The notes: a model not told the origin generated them from the sequence alone. Numbered from the stretch's first letter, positions 18,081 through 27,803 are shown. The stretch is 64,000 nucleotides of DNA from Stackebrandtia albiflava (GCF_007994225.1 NZ_VLLL01000005.1:128359-192358), one strand, 5' to 3'. A program made the numbers and translations.

Positions 18081-19310
18081 GTGAGCGACGAGACCGACGA
18101 CTGGCGTGATCACGCCCGGCGGCTGGCCCGTTTCCTGGTGGCCGAGGGGGTGCTCTCCGATCCGGAGTGGACGGCCCGGTTCGAGGCGGCGCCGCGGCAC
18201 CGGTTCATCCCCGAGGGGATGGTCGACGTCGGGGGGCGACTGGCCGACACCCGCACGTGGGACCGGGAGACACTGCTCCGCCACGGCTACGCCGATCAGG
18301 TCGTGGTCACCCGCTTCCACAGCGCCCGGGGCAGGCGGATCGCCACCTCGTCGCTGTCCCAGCCCACCATCATGGCGATCATGCTCGAACTGACCCGCCT
18401 GGCGGACGGGCACCGTGTCCTGGAGATAGGAACCGGCCCCGGCTACAACGCCTACCTGCTGTGCGCCAGGGTCGGCGACCACCACGTCACCAGCCTGGAC
18501 GTGCAGGCCGACCTGGTGCAGGAGGCCGCCGAACGGTTGGCGGCACTCGACATGTTCCCCGCGATCGTCGCCAGGGACGGCTGGCAGGGCCACCCCGACC
18601 GGGCGCCCTACGACCGGGTCCTGGCCACCTGCTCGCTCCCCGACATCCCCGTCGCGTGGCTCGACCAGCTCAACCCGGGCGCCCGGGTCGTGGCGCCCAT
18701 GACCTTCGGAGGGGCGCTGGCCGTCCTCGACCGCACCGACGACGGCACACTGACCGGCGGGTTCGACACCGAGGCCGGGTTCTTCATGCCGATGCGGCAC
18801 GTAGGGCAGCGCTGGCCCACCGAGGACCCCGAACCGCCCGGCGAGATCGTGGCCACCGACGGCGACGCACCGGGGGCCGCGTTGTTCGACCCCGACTTCC
18901 GGCTGTGGCTGGAGGTCGCGGTGCGGGCCACCGAGGTGGTGCCCTACCGGGTGCCGGGCGATCCCACGGCGGGCGTCCGCGTCGAACACGGCGACGACGT
19001 GGTGGACGTCGACCTCGGCTCCGGGGAGGTCCGCGGCGCGGCGCGGCTGTGGCGGCGGGTCGCCGCCGAGCACGCCGCATGGGAGGAGACCGGCAGGCCG
19101 CCGCGCGACCGGTTCGGCATGACGGTGACGCGGCACGGCCAGTGGGTGTGGCTCGACGGGACCGGGCTGCGGTGGCCCCTCGTCGAGACACCGGGCGGTC
19201 CACCGCCCCCGTTAAGCCGCGATGCGACCGGGGAGTGTGACGTGGTTGACCAGCCGGGATCGGCCACGGTGGCCCGACCGACTGAAACATCGTTAAGGTC
19301 GGCGGCCTAG
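18081..19310 (+). CDS. pcm: Protein-L-isoaspartate O-methyltransferase family protein with C-terminal extension
   Basis: The N-terminal domain matches PCMT enzymes, which methylate isoaspartyl residues in damaged proteins. It shows APRHRFIPEG, then the AdoMet motif VLEIGTGPGYNAYLL around residue 115 and APYDRVLATCSLPDIP around 175. About 190 residues follow the methyltransferase core, a common actinobacterial extension with no assigned role. Enzymes of this shape also modify ribosomal peptides (graspetide or FxLD lanthipeptide clusters), but no ATP-grasp, LanB/C or precursor gene is near, so repair is the simpler reading. Start is GTG 18081, with no strong ribosome site. Confidence 0.82.
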   Translation: MSDETDDWRDHARRLARFLVAEGVLSDPEWTARFEAAPRHRFIPEGMVDVGGRLADTRTWDRETLLRHGYADQVVVTRFHSARGRRIATSSLSQPTIMAIMLELTRLADGHRVLEIGTGPGYNAYLLCARVGDHHVTSLDVQADLVQEAAERLAALDMFPAIVARDGWQGHPDRAPYDRVLATCSLPDIPVAWLDQLNPGARVVAPMTFGGALAVLDRTDDGTLTGGFDTEAGFFMPMRHVGQRWPTEDPEPPGEIVATDGDAPGAALFDPDFRLWLEVAVRATEVVPYRVPGDPTAGVRVEHGDDVVDVDLGSGEVRGAARLWRRVAAEHAAWEETGRPPRDRFGMTVTRHGQWVWLDGTGLRWPLVETPGGPPPPLSRDATGECDVVDQPGSATVARPTETSLRSAA

Positions 19311-19350
19311 GATTGCGGGGACAGCCCCGAGCGCAGTGGAGGGACGCACC

Positions 19351-21087
19351 GTGGACGCCAAAGACATCGCCGCCGGGCGGGAACGCTGGCAGCAGCGTTA
19401 CGACAGTGCCCGTAAGCGGGACGCCGACTTCACGACCCTGTCCGGCCTTGAGGTCGACCCGGTGTACGGCCCGCCGGACGGCGAGTCGGACCCCCGCATG
19501 GACCGGATCGGCTGGCCGGGGGAGTTCCCGTTCACCCGCGGCCTGTACCCCACCGGTTACCGGGGCCGCGCCTGGACCATCCGGCAGTTCTCCGGCTTCG
19601 GCAACGCCGTACAGACCAACGAACGGTACAAGCTGCTGTTGCGTTCCGGCGGCGGCGGCCTGAGCGTCGCCTTCGACATGCCCACCCTCATGGGGCGCGA
19701 CTCCGACGACCCCAAGTCGCTGGGCGAGGTCGGGCACTGCGGAGTCGCGATCGACTCCGCCGCCGACATGGACGTGCTGTTCGGCGGCATCCCGCTGGCC
19801 GACGTCACCACGTCCATGACGATCTCCGGCCCGGCCGTCCCCGCCTTCTGCATGTACCTGGTGGCGGCGGAACGCCAGGGCGCCGACCTGTCCAAACTCG
19901 ACGGCACCCTGCAGACCGACATCTTCAAGGAGTACATCGCGCAGAAGGAGTGGCTGTTCCCACCGGAACCGCACCTGCGGTTGATCGGTGACCTGATGGC
20001 GTACTGCGCCGCCGAGATCCCCCGTTACAAGCCGCTGTCGGTGTCGGGCTACCACATCCGCGAGGCCGGCTCCACCGCCGCGCAGGAGCTCGCGTTCACC
20101 ATCGCCGACGGCTTCGGCTACGTCGAACTCGGACTGTCCCGGGGCCTCGACGTGAACGTGTTCGCGCCCGGCCTGTCGTTCTTCTTCGACTCCCACATCG
20201 ACTTCTTCGAGGAGATCGCCAAGTTCCGCGCCGCCCGCCGCATCTGGGCGAAGTGGCTGCGTGACGTCTACGGCGCGACCAGCGAGAAGGCGCAGTGGTT
20301 GCGGTTCCACACCCAGACGGCGGGCGTCTCCCTGACGGCCCAGCAGCCGGTCAACAACGTCGTACGGACCGGTGTCGAGGCGCTGGCCGCCGTGCTCGGC
20401 GGCACCAACTCCCTCCACACCAACGCCCTCGACGAGACGTTGGCGCTGCCCACCGACGAGACCGCCGAGATCGCCCTTCGCACCCAGGCCGTGATCATGG
20501 AGGAGACCGGGGTCACCAACGTCGCCGACCCGCTCGGCGGTTCCTGGTACGTGGAGGCGTTGACCGACAAGATCGAGGCGGAGGCCGAGGCGATCTTCCG
20601 ACGGATCCTCGCACTCGGCGGCGAGACCGAGGGCGAGTCCGCCGGTGAGACCGCCCGCGCCGCGATGGCGGCGGGCAGGCACGCCATCGGCCCGGTCACC
20701 AGCGGCATCCTGCGGGGGATCGAGGACGGCTGGTTCACCGCCGAGATCGCCGAGGCCGCGTTCGTGTACCAGCAGCAGTTGGAGCGCGGACAGAAGAAGA
20801 TCGTCGGCGTCAACAGCCACACCGAGACGGTCTCCAAGGACCTGGAGATCCTGCGCATCTCCGGTGACGTGGAACGCGACCAGGTGGCGGCGCTGGCCGA
20901 GCGCCGCGCGGGCCGCGACCAGCAGGCGGTGGAGTCGGCGTTGAAGCGGATGCTGGAGGTGGCCCGCACCGACGCCAACCTGATCCCGGCAATGCTGGAC
21001 GCCGTCCGCGCCGAGGCGACCATGGGCGAGATCTGCGACGTCCTCCGCGAGGAGTGGGGCGAATACCGCGAACCCGCGAGGTTCTGA
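19351..21087 (+). CDS. icmA: Acyl-CoA mutase large subunit, isobutyryl-CoA mutase-like
   Basis: This is the substrate-binding TIM-barrel subunit of an adenosylcobalamin-dependent carbon-skeleton mutase. It begins at GTG 19351 (TGGAGGGA upstream), giving 578 residues, and ends before any cobalamin-binding domain (no DxHxxG). Signatures include [20 protein letters not shown] and [10 protein letters not shown]. In the stretch that holds Arg207 of methylmalonyl-CoA mutase, it reads [16 protein letters not shown], with Gln in place of Arg. That change is typical of mutases for non-carboxylated acyl-CoAs such as isobutyryl-CoA. The small B12 subunit must be encoded elsewhere. A perfect hairpin ends the gene. 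Confidence 0.82.
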   Translation: MDAKDIAAGRERWQQRYDSARKRDADFTTLSGLEVDPVYGPPDGESDPRMDRIGWPGEFPFTRGLYPTGYRGRAWTIRQFSGFGNAVQTNERYKLLLRSGGGGLSVAFDMPTLMGRDSDDPKSLGEVGHCGVAIDSAADMDVLFGGIPLADVTTSMTISGPAVPAFCMYLVAAERQGADLSKLDGTLQTDIFKEYIAQKEWLFPPEPHLRLIGDLMAYCAAEIPRYKPLSVSGYHIREAGSTAAQELAFTIADGFGYVELGLSRGLDVNVFAPGLSFFFDSHIDFFEEIAKFRAARRIWAKWLRDVYGATSEKAQWLRFHTQTAGVSLTAQQPVNNVVRTGVEALAAVLGGTNSLHTNALDETLALPTDETAEIALRTQAVIMEETGVTNVADPLGGSWYVEALTDKIEAEAEAIFRRILALGGETEGESAGETARAAMAAGRHAIGPVTSGILRGIEDGWFTAEIAEAAFVYQQQLERGQKKIVGVNSHTETVSKDLEILRISGDVERDQVAALAERRAGRDQQAVESALKRMLEVARTDANLIPAMLDAVRAEATMGEICDVLREEWGEYREPARF

Positions 21088-21099
21088 CACCGCCTTCGC

Positions 21100-21131
21100 A
21101 CGTGGGCGCCGCCTCCGGGCGGCGCCCACGT
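21100..21131 (+). terminator. Stem-loop terminator after icmA
   Basis: ACGTGGGCGCCGCC (21100-21113) and GGCGGCGCCCACGT (21118-21131) form a perfect 14-bp stem with a TCCG tetraloop. Confidence 0.85.
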
Positions 21132-21291
21132 TCCGTGCGGTGACGGGACCGACGCGCGACACGATCACGCGTCGCGGTCCTCTCGCAGGAGGGCCGTCGC
21201 CTCGTCCGTCGGCAGGGTGCCGTCCGCCCGTGGTTGACACCCCGGGGCACAGTGGTGCCGGGCGCCCGCCGGGGTGCGCGAGGGAGGTGCC

Positions 21292-21798
21292 GTGACACGG
21301 CGGTGGGAGTACCTGTCCACCCCCAGAGACGACGACGAGTCGTGGCTGCCGGACTGGCGGCCCACCCGCTACGCCGGCGACGAGCCGCTGACGTGGGAGG
21401 ACCTGCCCGAGGGCGAGATCATGTACCACCGGTTCCTCGTCGACACGCGACTGGTCGTCGACGGGTGCGAGATGTCGGCGATACACAACCCGCTGCTGGA
21501 CTTCGCGCTCGCCTGGGTGTGGATCCCGCACGCGCTCCCCGACGTCGGCGGCCGGGTGGAGGCGGACCTGACCATGCAGGCGCACTCCTACTTCGTGGAG
21601 AACCTGGGGGACGAGGTCGCGATCACCTCGACGGAGAACACGCACCGTGCGGTGCTGCCCCACGACGACTTCCGCGAACTGGTCGACCACATGGTCACGT
21701 CGGCCTTCGAGCTGTTGTACTCGCGGCACCCGGTGCTGCGCGGCAACCACTTCCTGCGTGGCCTGCGGCGGCGGATGCGGAAGGCCGGGTACCTGTGA
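21292..21798 (+). CDS. Uncharacterised 168-residue protein
   Basis: The family is not recognised. The GTG at 21292 follows GAGGGAGG at good spacing, so I prefer it over the GTG at 21274. The protein is acidic at first (PRDDDESWLPDW) and basic at the end (RGLRRRMRKAG), without signal peptide or membrane span. The middle contains MQAHSYFVENLGDEVAITS followed by predicted helices. It converges on the lipoprotein gene, with a shared hairpin between. Confidence 0.6.
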   Translation: MTRRWEYLSTPRDDDESWLPDWRPTRYAGDEPLTWEDLPEGEIMYHRFLVDTRLVVDGCEMSAIHNPLLDFALAWVWIPHALPDVGGRVEADLTMQAHSYFVENLGDEVAITSTENTHRAVLPHDDFRELVDHMVTSAFELLYSRHPVLRGNHFLRGLRRRMRKAGYL

Positions 21799-21811
21799 CG
21801 CAGGACACGGC

Positions 21812-21845
21812 GTGCCCCGGGCGTCCACGACGACACCCGGGGCAC
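21812..21845. terminator. Bidirectional stem-loop terminator
   Basis: GTGCCCCGGG (21812-21821) and CCCGGGGCAC (21836-21845) form a perfect 10-bp stem between convergent genes. Confidence 0.8.
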
Positions 21846-21905
21846 GTCTTCCACGGAGCGGTTCCGGTCACGCGGGTGGGGCCGCTCCGCCGAGCCGTAC
21901 GCGCG

Positions 21906-22586
21906 TCACTGCGGAGGGAAGAAGCTGAAGAACCCGAACGCCGCGGAGATCTCCGCGTTCCAGACCGACTCCTCGCCGTCGGCGAGCGACCGGCATTCCA
22001 CCGTGTAGCCCTCGGGGTCGGTCAACACGTGCTCCTCCATGTCGCAGAAGACGTCCGTCACGTTCTCGTCGAACCGCAACGCGTCCTCCACGTACTCGCG
22101 CGCGACGACCCGCTCGGACGCCTCGTACTCGTAGTTGGCCATGATCCCGCTGCCCGACACGGTGGTCAGGTAGTCGTAGGAGAGCCCGAAGTACGTCACC
22201 GTGCAGGTGTACTCGCCGTTGTCGCCGAAGTCGAACGCCGGGCACTCGACGGCCGCCTCGGGGTCCACGACCTTGGTGTACTCGACGGCGTCGAGGAGCA
22301 GTTCGTACGCCACCTGCTCGGACAGCGTCGCCGTGTCGGCCGGCTCCTCGGGAAGACCGGGGTCGTCCTGCCAGGCGTCCTTGGGATCGGACTCCGGTAC
22401 CGGACCGTTGCGGAAGTCGACGCCCGAGGACTCCTGCGTCTCCTCCGTCGCGGTGGGCTCGGGCGCGTCGCCGGAATCCGTCGGGGTGGCCTCGCCGCCG
22501 CAACCGCTCAACACCGCCGCCGCGAGGGCCGCCGAGGCGAGCAGGACCGGCCGGAGGACGCGACGGCCTGGAGATTTCGACTTCAT
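21906..22586 (-). CDS. Secreted lipoprotein of unknown function
   Basis: The 226-residue precursor has a lipoprotein signal: basic start, hydrophobic core LLASAALAAAV, and lipobox LSGC with Cys29. A Thr/Glu/Pro-rich linker to about residue 75 follows. The rest has paired patterns VECPAFDFGDNGEYTCTVT and VFCDMEEHV...YTVECRS, which recall the cysteine-paired DUF4333-type domain of actinobacterial lipoproteins; this is a tentative resemblance. ATG 22586 (complement) has GAAGGGAA upstream; the longer ORF start is not supported. It is divergent from the SARP gene with 170 bases between them. Confidence 0.78.
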   Translation of the reverse strand: MKSKSPGRRVLRPVLLASAALAAAVLSGCGGEATPTDSGDAPEPTATEETQESSGVDFRNGPVPESDPKDAWQDDPGLPEEPADTATLSEQVAYELLLDAVEYTKVVDPEAAVECPAFDFGDNGEYTCTVTYFGLSYDYLTTVSGSGIMANYEYEASERVVAREYVEDALRFDENVTDVFCDMEEHVLTDPEGYTVECRSLADGEESVWNAEISAAFGFFSFFPPQ

Positions 22587-22756
22587 GATGTTCCCTTCGA
22601 GTTCGCCGGAGGCGGAGACGGCCGCCCGGCCGTGCGCTCCGCCGGCGGCAACGGTATGAAGAGTTCCTTGCGCGGATCTGCCGGAACCGGCCGCGGTGGA
22701 GATCATGGGATCACGCTGCGTACGGACGACGCTCGGTCGGAAGGTGAGGTGCCGGG

Positions 22757-25700
22757 ATGTTGATCCGGCTGTTGGGAACCGTGGAGATCGCAGACGGAGC
22801 CGGCTGGCGACACGCCGGTTCCGGAAAACAGAGCGTCGTACTGGCGTGCCTGGCCCTCGCGCCGGGCAAGGTGGTGGCGACCGACACCCTCGTCAACCGG
22901 ATGTGGGGGACCGCTCCGCCGGCCTCGGCCCGTGGCGTCGTCTACGGCCACATCACCCGGTTGCGCGGTCTCTTCCGGCAGCACCCACAGGTGGGGCTGG
23001 ACCGGGCGAGCGTGGGGGGCTACCGCCTCGATCTGCCCCCCGAGGAGATCGACGTGTTCGAGATGCGGCGCCTGGCGTCGCTTGCCCGGGAGGCCGACTC
23101 GCGGTCGGACGCCGACACGGCGGTCCGGTACTGGCGTGAGGCGTGCGCGTTGTGGCGCGGGCCGGCGCTGCGCGGACTGGACGGCGGCTGGGCGATACGG
23201 ACCCGTGCGGCCCTGGAGATGGAGCGACTGACACTCGACCTGTCCCGGTTCGACGCGGAACTGGCGGTAGGCCGCCACGAGGAGGTGCTCGCCGACCTGG
23301 AGGAACTGGCCGTCCGTCACCCCGACTCCGAACCGGTCGCGATGCGGCTGCTCACCGCGCTGTACCGGGCCGACCGGCAACCCGAGGCGCTCGCCCGGTA
23401 CCGGCGCATCCGCGCGTTCCTGCGGGAACGGCAGGGCATGGAGCCCGGTGAACGCCTCGCCGAACTGCACCGCCGCATCCTGCGCCGGGACGAGGAACTG
23501 GCCTGGACCGGTCCCCCCACGCCCGGTCCCCGGCCTCCCCGGCAACTACCCGCCGTCACGGGCACCTTCGTGGGCCGGGACGGCGCGCTCGCGGAGGTCT
23601 CCGAGGCGATCGAGGCGGGACTCGCCGGCAACGGCGGCGTCACCAGGATCGCCGTGGACGGCATGGCGGGCGTCGGGAAGACCACCTTCGCGCTGCGGGT
23701 GGCCGCCGACCTCGCCCACCGGTTCCCCGACGGCCAGTTGTTCGTGGACCTGCGGGGTTTCGCGGGCGACCTGGCCCCCCGGGAGCCGGCGGAGGTGCTG
23801 GAGGAGATGCTGCGGGCCCTGCACGTGGCCGCGGTCCCGGCCGAACCGGCGGCCCGGGCGGCGGCACTGCGCAGCGCGTTGACCGGGCGCCGAGTCCTCA
23901 TGGTCCTCGACGACGCCGCTTCGGCCGACCAGGTGGCGCCGTTGTTGCCGGGCGTGTCGGACAGCGTCGTGCTGATCACCAGCCGCCGGATGCTCGGCGG
24001 CCTCGACGACGTCGTCTCGGTGTCCCTCGACCGCCTGCCGCCGGAGGACGGGGTCGCCCTGTTCCGCCGCGCCGTCGGCCGGGACGAGGACCCGGACGCG
24101 GTGGCGGAGCTGGTCGCGCTGTGCGACGGTCTGCCGCTGGCGATCCGGATCGCGGCCGGGCGGTTGCGCAGCCGCCCGTCGTGGCGTGCCGCCGACCTGC
24201 GCGACCGGCTGGCCACCGAGACCACCCGGTTGACGAACCTGCGGATCGGTGACCGCAGTGTCAGCCGTGTCTTCGACGTGACGGTGCGGGAGTTGGCCGC
24301 GCCGGTGCGCGAACTGTTCGCCCTGCTGGCGGTGGTGCCGCCCGGCGACTTCGGGATACGGGCGGTCGCGGCCACCGCCGCCACCACGGTCGGTGAGGTG
24401 CAGTGGATGCTGGACGAACTGGCGGACGTCCACCTCCTCGTGGCGCCCGCCGGTGACCGGTACCGGATGCACGACCTGGTGCGGCTGTTCAGCGCCCACC
24501 TCTCCGAGACGCTTCTCCCGCCGGAGGACGTGACGTCGGCGGTGGCCCGGCTGTCGGACTGGTACCTGGCGACCGTGGCCCACGCGACCGAGGTGGCGGC
24601 CATGCCGACCGCCAACTTCGTTCCGCCGATGGTGCCGGGGCCGTACCGGATGCTGTTCGAGACCGCCGGGGAGGCACTGGCCTGGTTGGACGCCGAACGC
24701 GACAACCTGACGGCGGTGGTCGCGCAGGCGGTGGCGCACGGCCACTACGAACCGGCCTGGCGGATCGTGGACGCGGTGTCCAACTACCTGCTCAGTCGGA
24801 GTGCCGCCGACACCCTGGAGCGGCTGACCGATCTCGGGCTCACCGCCGCCGACACGCTCGGCGACCTGACCGGGCGGGTCCGGATGCGGGTGCGGCGCGG
24901 CAACCTGGCGCATCTGCGCGGCGAGTACGAGTCGTTGCGTCAGGTGAGCCTTGAGGGTCTGGCCCTGATGGCCGGCACCGACCACAAGGATCTGGAGGCC
25001 TCGTTGCGGTCCCAGTTGGCTGTCGCCTTCCGGATGACCGGTGACCTGCCGGGAGCCGAGGAACACATCACCTGGGCGGTGGACTACCACCGCAGCACCG
25101 GATCTGACCGGCTGGCGGCCAGCCTCATCAATGCCGGGGTCGTCGCGCACGACCTGGGGGATCTCGGCCGCGCCGTGGATCTGTTCGAGGAGGCGTTGGG
25201 GCCGTTCCGGCGCCGGGACCGGTTGAACCTGCCGATCCTGCTCAGCAACATGGCGGAGATCCACTGCCGGTTGGGGAATCTCGACCGGGCCGAGGAGTTG
25301 CTGAACGAGGCGTTCGAGTTGGAACACGGGGTCGGTGTCCTGGTGAGCCGGAGCCGTAGCCTGACGGTGATGGGTTCGATCCTGGTGATCCGGGGGCGGA
25401 TCACGCAGGCTCGCGAAGTGCTGGCGGAGGCCTTGGCGGCCGCTGCGAACGACGAGAGCCTCGAATGGCACACCCAGACTCTCGCGGCTGTGACGTACGC
25501 GTGGCTGGATGAGCCGAAGCAGGCCGAGGAGTACGCGAGGGAGGGCCTGCGGCTGGTGGACGAGGGGCACGCCTCGCCCGCCGTCCAATTCACGTTGTGG
25601 GCGGGGTTGGCGAGTGCGCTGCGTTGCGCCGGACGTACCGGGGAGGCCGTGGAGATCGCCCGGCGGGCGACCCTCCCGTCAGAGCAGCCGCTCCCCGTCG

Positions 25701-25969
25701 GAGCCGGTGCGGTTCCCCTCTGCGTCCTGGCGGAGGCGCTGGTGGCCGACGGTCGCCCGGCCGAGGCCGTCGCCCCCGCCCGGTCCGCGGTGGAGTCGCA
25801 GTCCCGGCTCGACCTGCGAGTGGAGCTCGTCCGTTCACACCGGGCCCTGGCGGCGGCCCTGACGCGGACCGGTGAGACGGTTCCGGGACGGGAGCACGCC
25901 GAGACGGCGGCGCGGCTGGCCGCCGAGATCGGCGCCGATCCGACGGTGTACCGCAGCCCGGACGCCTGA
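22757..25969 (+). CDS. AfsR/SARP-family transcriptional regulator with NB-ARC and TPR domains
   Basis: The 1070-residue protein has the AfsR order. An OmpR-type winged helix occupies residues 1-95 (LACLALAPGKVVATDTLV, then SVGGYRLDL). A bacterial transcriptional activation domain follows to about 250 (RYRRIRAFLRERQGMEPGERL). The NB-ARC ATPase has its P-loop GMAGVGKTT at 302-310, a Walker B-like RVLMVLDDA and GLPLAIR. The C-terminal third is TPR-like repeats with a SARP-typical tail. Such proteins activate secondary-metabolism or developmental genes; no biosynthetic cluster is in this window, so the target is unknown. Start ATG 22757 follows GGAAGG and GAGG. Confidence 0.88.
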   Translation: MLIRLLGTVEIADGAGWRHAGSGKQSVVLACLALAPGKVVATDTLVNRMWGTAPPASARGVVYGHITRLRGLFRQHPQVGLDRASVGGYRLDLPPEEIDVFEMRRLASLAREADSRSDADTAVRYWREACALWRGPALRGLDGGWAIRTRAALEMERLTLDLSRFDAELAVGRHEEVLADLEELAVRHPDSEPVAMRLLTALYRADRQPEALARYRRIRAFLRERQGMEPGERLAELHRRILRRDEELAWTGPPTPGPRPPRQLPAVTGTFVGRDGALAEVSEAIEAGLAGNGGVTRIAVDGMAGVGKTTFALRVAADLAHRFPDGQLFVDLRGFAGDLAPREPAEVLEEMLRALHVAAVPAEPAARAAALRSALTGRRVLMVLDDAASADQVAPLLPGVSDSVVLITSRRMLGGLDDVVSVSLDRLPPEDGVALFRRAVGRDEDPDAVAELVALCDGLPLAIRIAAGRLRSRPSWRAADLRDRLATETTRLTNLRIGDRSVSRVFDVTVRELAAPVRELFALLAVVPPGDFGIRAVAATAATTVGEVQWMLDELADVHLLVAPAGDRYRMHDLVRLFSAHLSETLLPPEDVTSAVARLSDWYLATVAHATEVAAMPTANFVPPMVPGPYRMLFETAGEALAWLDAERDNLTAVVAQAVAHGHYEPAWRIVDAVSNYLLSRSAADTLERLTDLGLTAADTLGDLTGRVRMRVRRGNLAHLRGEYESLRQVSLEGLALMAGTDHKDLEASLRSQLAVAFRMTGDLPGAEEHITWAVDYHRSTGSDRLAASLINAGVVAHDLGDLGRAVDLFEEALGPFRRRDRLNLPILLSNMAEIHCRLGNLDRAEELLNEAFELEHGVGVLVSRSRSLTVMGSILVIRGRITQAREVLAEALAAAANDESLEWHTQTLAAVTYAWLDEPKQAEEYAREGLRLVDEGHASPAVQFTLWAGLASALRCAGRTGEAVEIARRATLPSEQPLPVGAGAVPLCVLAEALVADGRPAEAVAPARSAVESQSRLDLRVELVRSHRALAAALTRTGETVPGREHAETAARLAAEIGADPTVYRSPDA

Positions 25970-26003
25970 GCTACCCGAGTACGGGCTGCGCGGAAGTGCG
26001 TGG

Positions 26004-26561
26004 TCAGGCCGCGACCCGCCCGGTCGCGGCGCGGATCCACTCGTCCTCGGCCGACGCGGAGGTCCGGCGGCGGTGGTATTCGCGGGTGAGGAGGACCAGC
26101 AACGGCGGCCAACCCCACAGCGGCAGATAGCAGGCGACGAGGATCGCGGTCCCCTGGCCGGTCAACATGTCGGTTCCCAGGCCGAGGAGCGGGGCGAGCG
26201 TCCCCCAGACCACTATCAGGCCGACGAGTCCGGCTCCGGTGTAGGCGGTGACCACGGCCGCGAGTGGACGCACCGGCCGGCCACCGAGGCCGGGGATCCA
26301 CCGTGGCGCGACCTCACCCCACGGCCGGACCAGGCCGATGCTCATGAGCGCGGTGGCCTCCGCGACCACGGTCAGGCCGATCATGTAGACGGCGTCGCCC
26401 GTGGTGACGGCGCCGGAGCCCATCGGCCCGTCGGGGGAGAAACCGACCGGGACACCGAGGACCACCGCGATGCGCCACAGGCCGGAGGGCAGCACCAGGA
26501 GCGGGATGAGGTGGGCGACACGGACGGCCCATCGGGCGGGCGGGATGCGGTTGGTCGTCAT
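26004..26561 (-). CDS. Four-helix integral membrane protein, unknown function
   Basis: The predicted 185-residue protein contains four hydrophobic segments: about residues 12-32, 55-76, 98-120 and 135-158. It ends in a short basic and acidic cytoplasmic tail. No family motif is recognised. I start at ATG 26561 (complement), preceded by TGGGGA; the longer frame to 26684 would translate through a perfect 28-bp palindrome. The gene lies 34 bases from the convergent end of the SARP gene with no clear hairpin between. Its promoter must lie near the palindrome at 26612-26639. Confidence 0.68.
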   Translation of the reverse strand: MTTNRIPPARWAVRVAHLIPLLVLPSGLWRIAVVLGVPVGFSPDGPMGSGAVTTGDAVYMIGLTVVAEATALMSIGLVRPWGEVAPRWIPGLGGRPVRPLAAVVTAYTGAGLVGLIVVWGTLAPLLGLGTDMLTGQGTAILVACYLPLWGWPPLLVLLTREYHRRRTSASAEDEWIRAATGRVAA

Positions 26562-27030
26562 GTCCCCAGGATCGGCGCGTCGCGCGGTCCCGGCATCCCG
26601 CCGTGGAGTGGCGGGAGTCCCCCGGCCGGGGGACTCCCGGGTGGAGGGAGTCGATCGCGGCGATTCGTCCCGATCCGCCCACACCCGCGGCGGATCGGGT
26701 CACAATGGAGCGGTCTGTGTGGGGACCGCGGGGTCGGGTCGACTCGTGGCCGCGGCGCGTCCGGGGGAGGGTGGTGTCAGCGCACGTCGCGGAACGGTGG
26801 GCCGTTAGTCGTCGTCGCATCCGTTGCGGGGACGGAGGACCGGGCGTACCTCCCCGTGCGACGTCCGGTGCCGGTTCGGCACGAATCAGCGAATAACCGG
26901 ACAGTTCAGATGCTTGCCGACCATTGCGACGCATTGGTGTATATCGATACGGTGAGCCGTCAGCGAGGCGATCGTCACGCCCGGTCGTGGACGACCGCCC
27001 TACCGGCCGCGAAGACACAGGAGTACGTTG
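26562..27030. other. 469-base intergenic region before snpA
   Basis: This gap separates the membrane-protein gene (minus) from snpA (plus). It contains the 28-bp palindrome at 26612-26639 and an A+T-rich stretch at about 26930-26955 with TTGCGA and GTATATCGATAC, a plausible snpA promoter region. No convincing coding frame is seen. Confidence 0.5.
26612..26639. repeat. Perfect 28-bp palindrome
   Basis: CGGGAGTCCCCCGG is followed directly by its exact reverse complement CCGGGGGACTCCCG, with no spacer. GTGGAG occurs on both sides as a short direct repeat. It lies 51-78 bases upstream of the membrane-protein start, so it could be an operator or a cruciform-forming site. Confidence 0.7.
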
Positions 27031-27597
27031 ATGTTCAATGCCCGAATCAGGCGCGTGCTGACCACACTGGTCGCCACCGCCATGGCCCTCGTGGGTCTCC
27101 AGCTCGCCACCGTCGCCACCGCGTCCGCGGAGCCGGAAATCCAGGCGAGGACGGTCTACTACACCGCCTACGGATACCAGTCGCAGTCGGCGCAGGCCGC
27201 CGCGATCTGGAACAACGCCGTACCCAACCTCAACATGGTGTCGTCCTCCAACGGCAGCATCCGCATCTACGCCACCACCGGTGGAGGCAGCCGCGCCTAC
27301 CCCTGTGGACTGGGCTGCGCCACGATCTACATCGACAGCCGCGACGTCGCCGCGGGCCACAACGCCCTGCGCATCGTCTCCCACGAGATCGGTCACGGCC
27401 ATCGCCTGCCCGACAACTACAACGGCAACTGCGCGATCCTGATGTCGGGCGGCAGCGCCGGCACCTCGTGCACCAACCCGTACCCCAGCTCGGGCGAGGC
27501 GGCCACCGTCAACTCGTACTACTCGGGTTGGATGGCGGCGTCCGAACCGTTGACGCCCAGCGTCTACGACCCGTCACTGGTGACCGTCACCGGCTAG
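27031..27597 (+). CDS. snpA: Snapalysin-type small neutral metalloprotease (M7)
   Basis: Snapalysins are small secreted zinc proteases of actinomycetes. This 188-residue precursor has a signal peptide (cleavage near ASA at 33-35), and no long propeptide. The zinc site His118-Glu119-x-x-His122 is followed by Asp128, the M7 pattern HExxHxxGxxD. The family glycine at position 125 is Arg here (HEIGHGHRLPD). Four cysteines (near CGLGC and NC/SC) suit two disulphides. ATG 27031 has AGGAG seven bases upstream. The usual divergent LysR regulator gene is absent. A GTATATCGATAC element lies about 80 bases upstream. Confidence 0.9.
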   Translation: MFNARIRRVLTTLVATAMALVGLQLATVATASAEPEIQARTVYYTAYGYQSQSAQAAAIWNNAVPNLNMVSSSNGSIRIYATTGGGSRAYPCGLGCATIYIDSRDVAAGHNALRIVSHEIGHGHRLPDNYNGNCAILMSGGSAGTSCTNPYPSSGEAATVNSYYSGWMAASEPLTPSVYDPSLVTVTG

Positions 27598-27638
27598 CAC
27601 GACCGACGTCCACAGTAGGCCGTTCCGGTCCGTTCCGG

Positions 27639-27668
27639 CGGCCCCGCCCCGCTCACGGGACGGGGCCG
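27639..27668 (+). terminator. Stem-loop after snpA
   Basis: CGGCCCCG (27639-27646) pairs with CGGGGCCG (27661-27668); the inner bases pair partly. Confidence 0.55.
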
Positions 27669-27803
27669 TCGGCGTGTCCGGTGGACCGCATCCACCGATC
27701 GGTTGACGCCACGGATCCACCGTCCGCGCACCGGCTGAGCGATGCCGGCGGCCCCGGATCCGGCGATTCTCGATGTGTTCCCCCCACACGCCGAGGAGAG
27801 ACA

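Noticed and set aside
17370-19310. Ribosomal-peptide (graspetide or FxLD lanthipeptide) cluster around the PCMT gene
   Set aside because: No ATP-grasp ligase, LanB/LanC gene or short precursor ORF is found next to it.
25872-27803. Upstream extension of the ABC ATPase frame
   Set aside because: The open frame crosses snpA and the SARP 3' end in another phase; a clear GAGGAG and ATG at 27804 define the real start.
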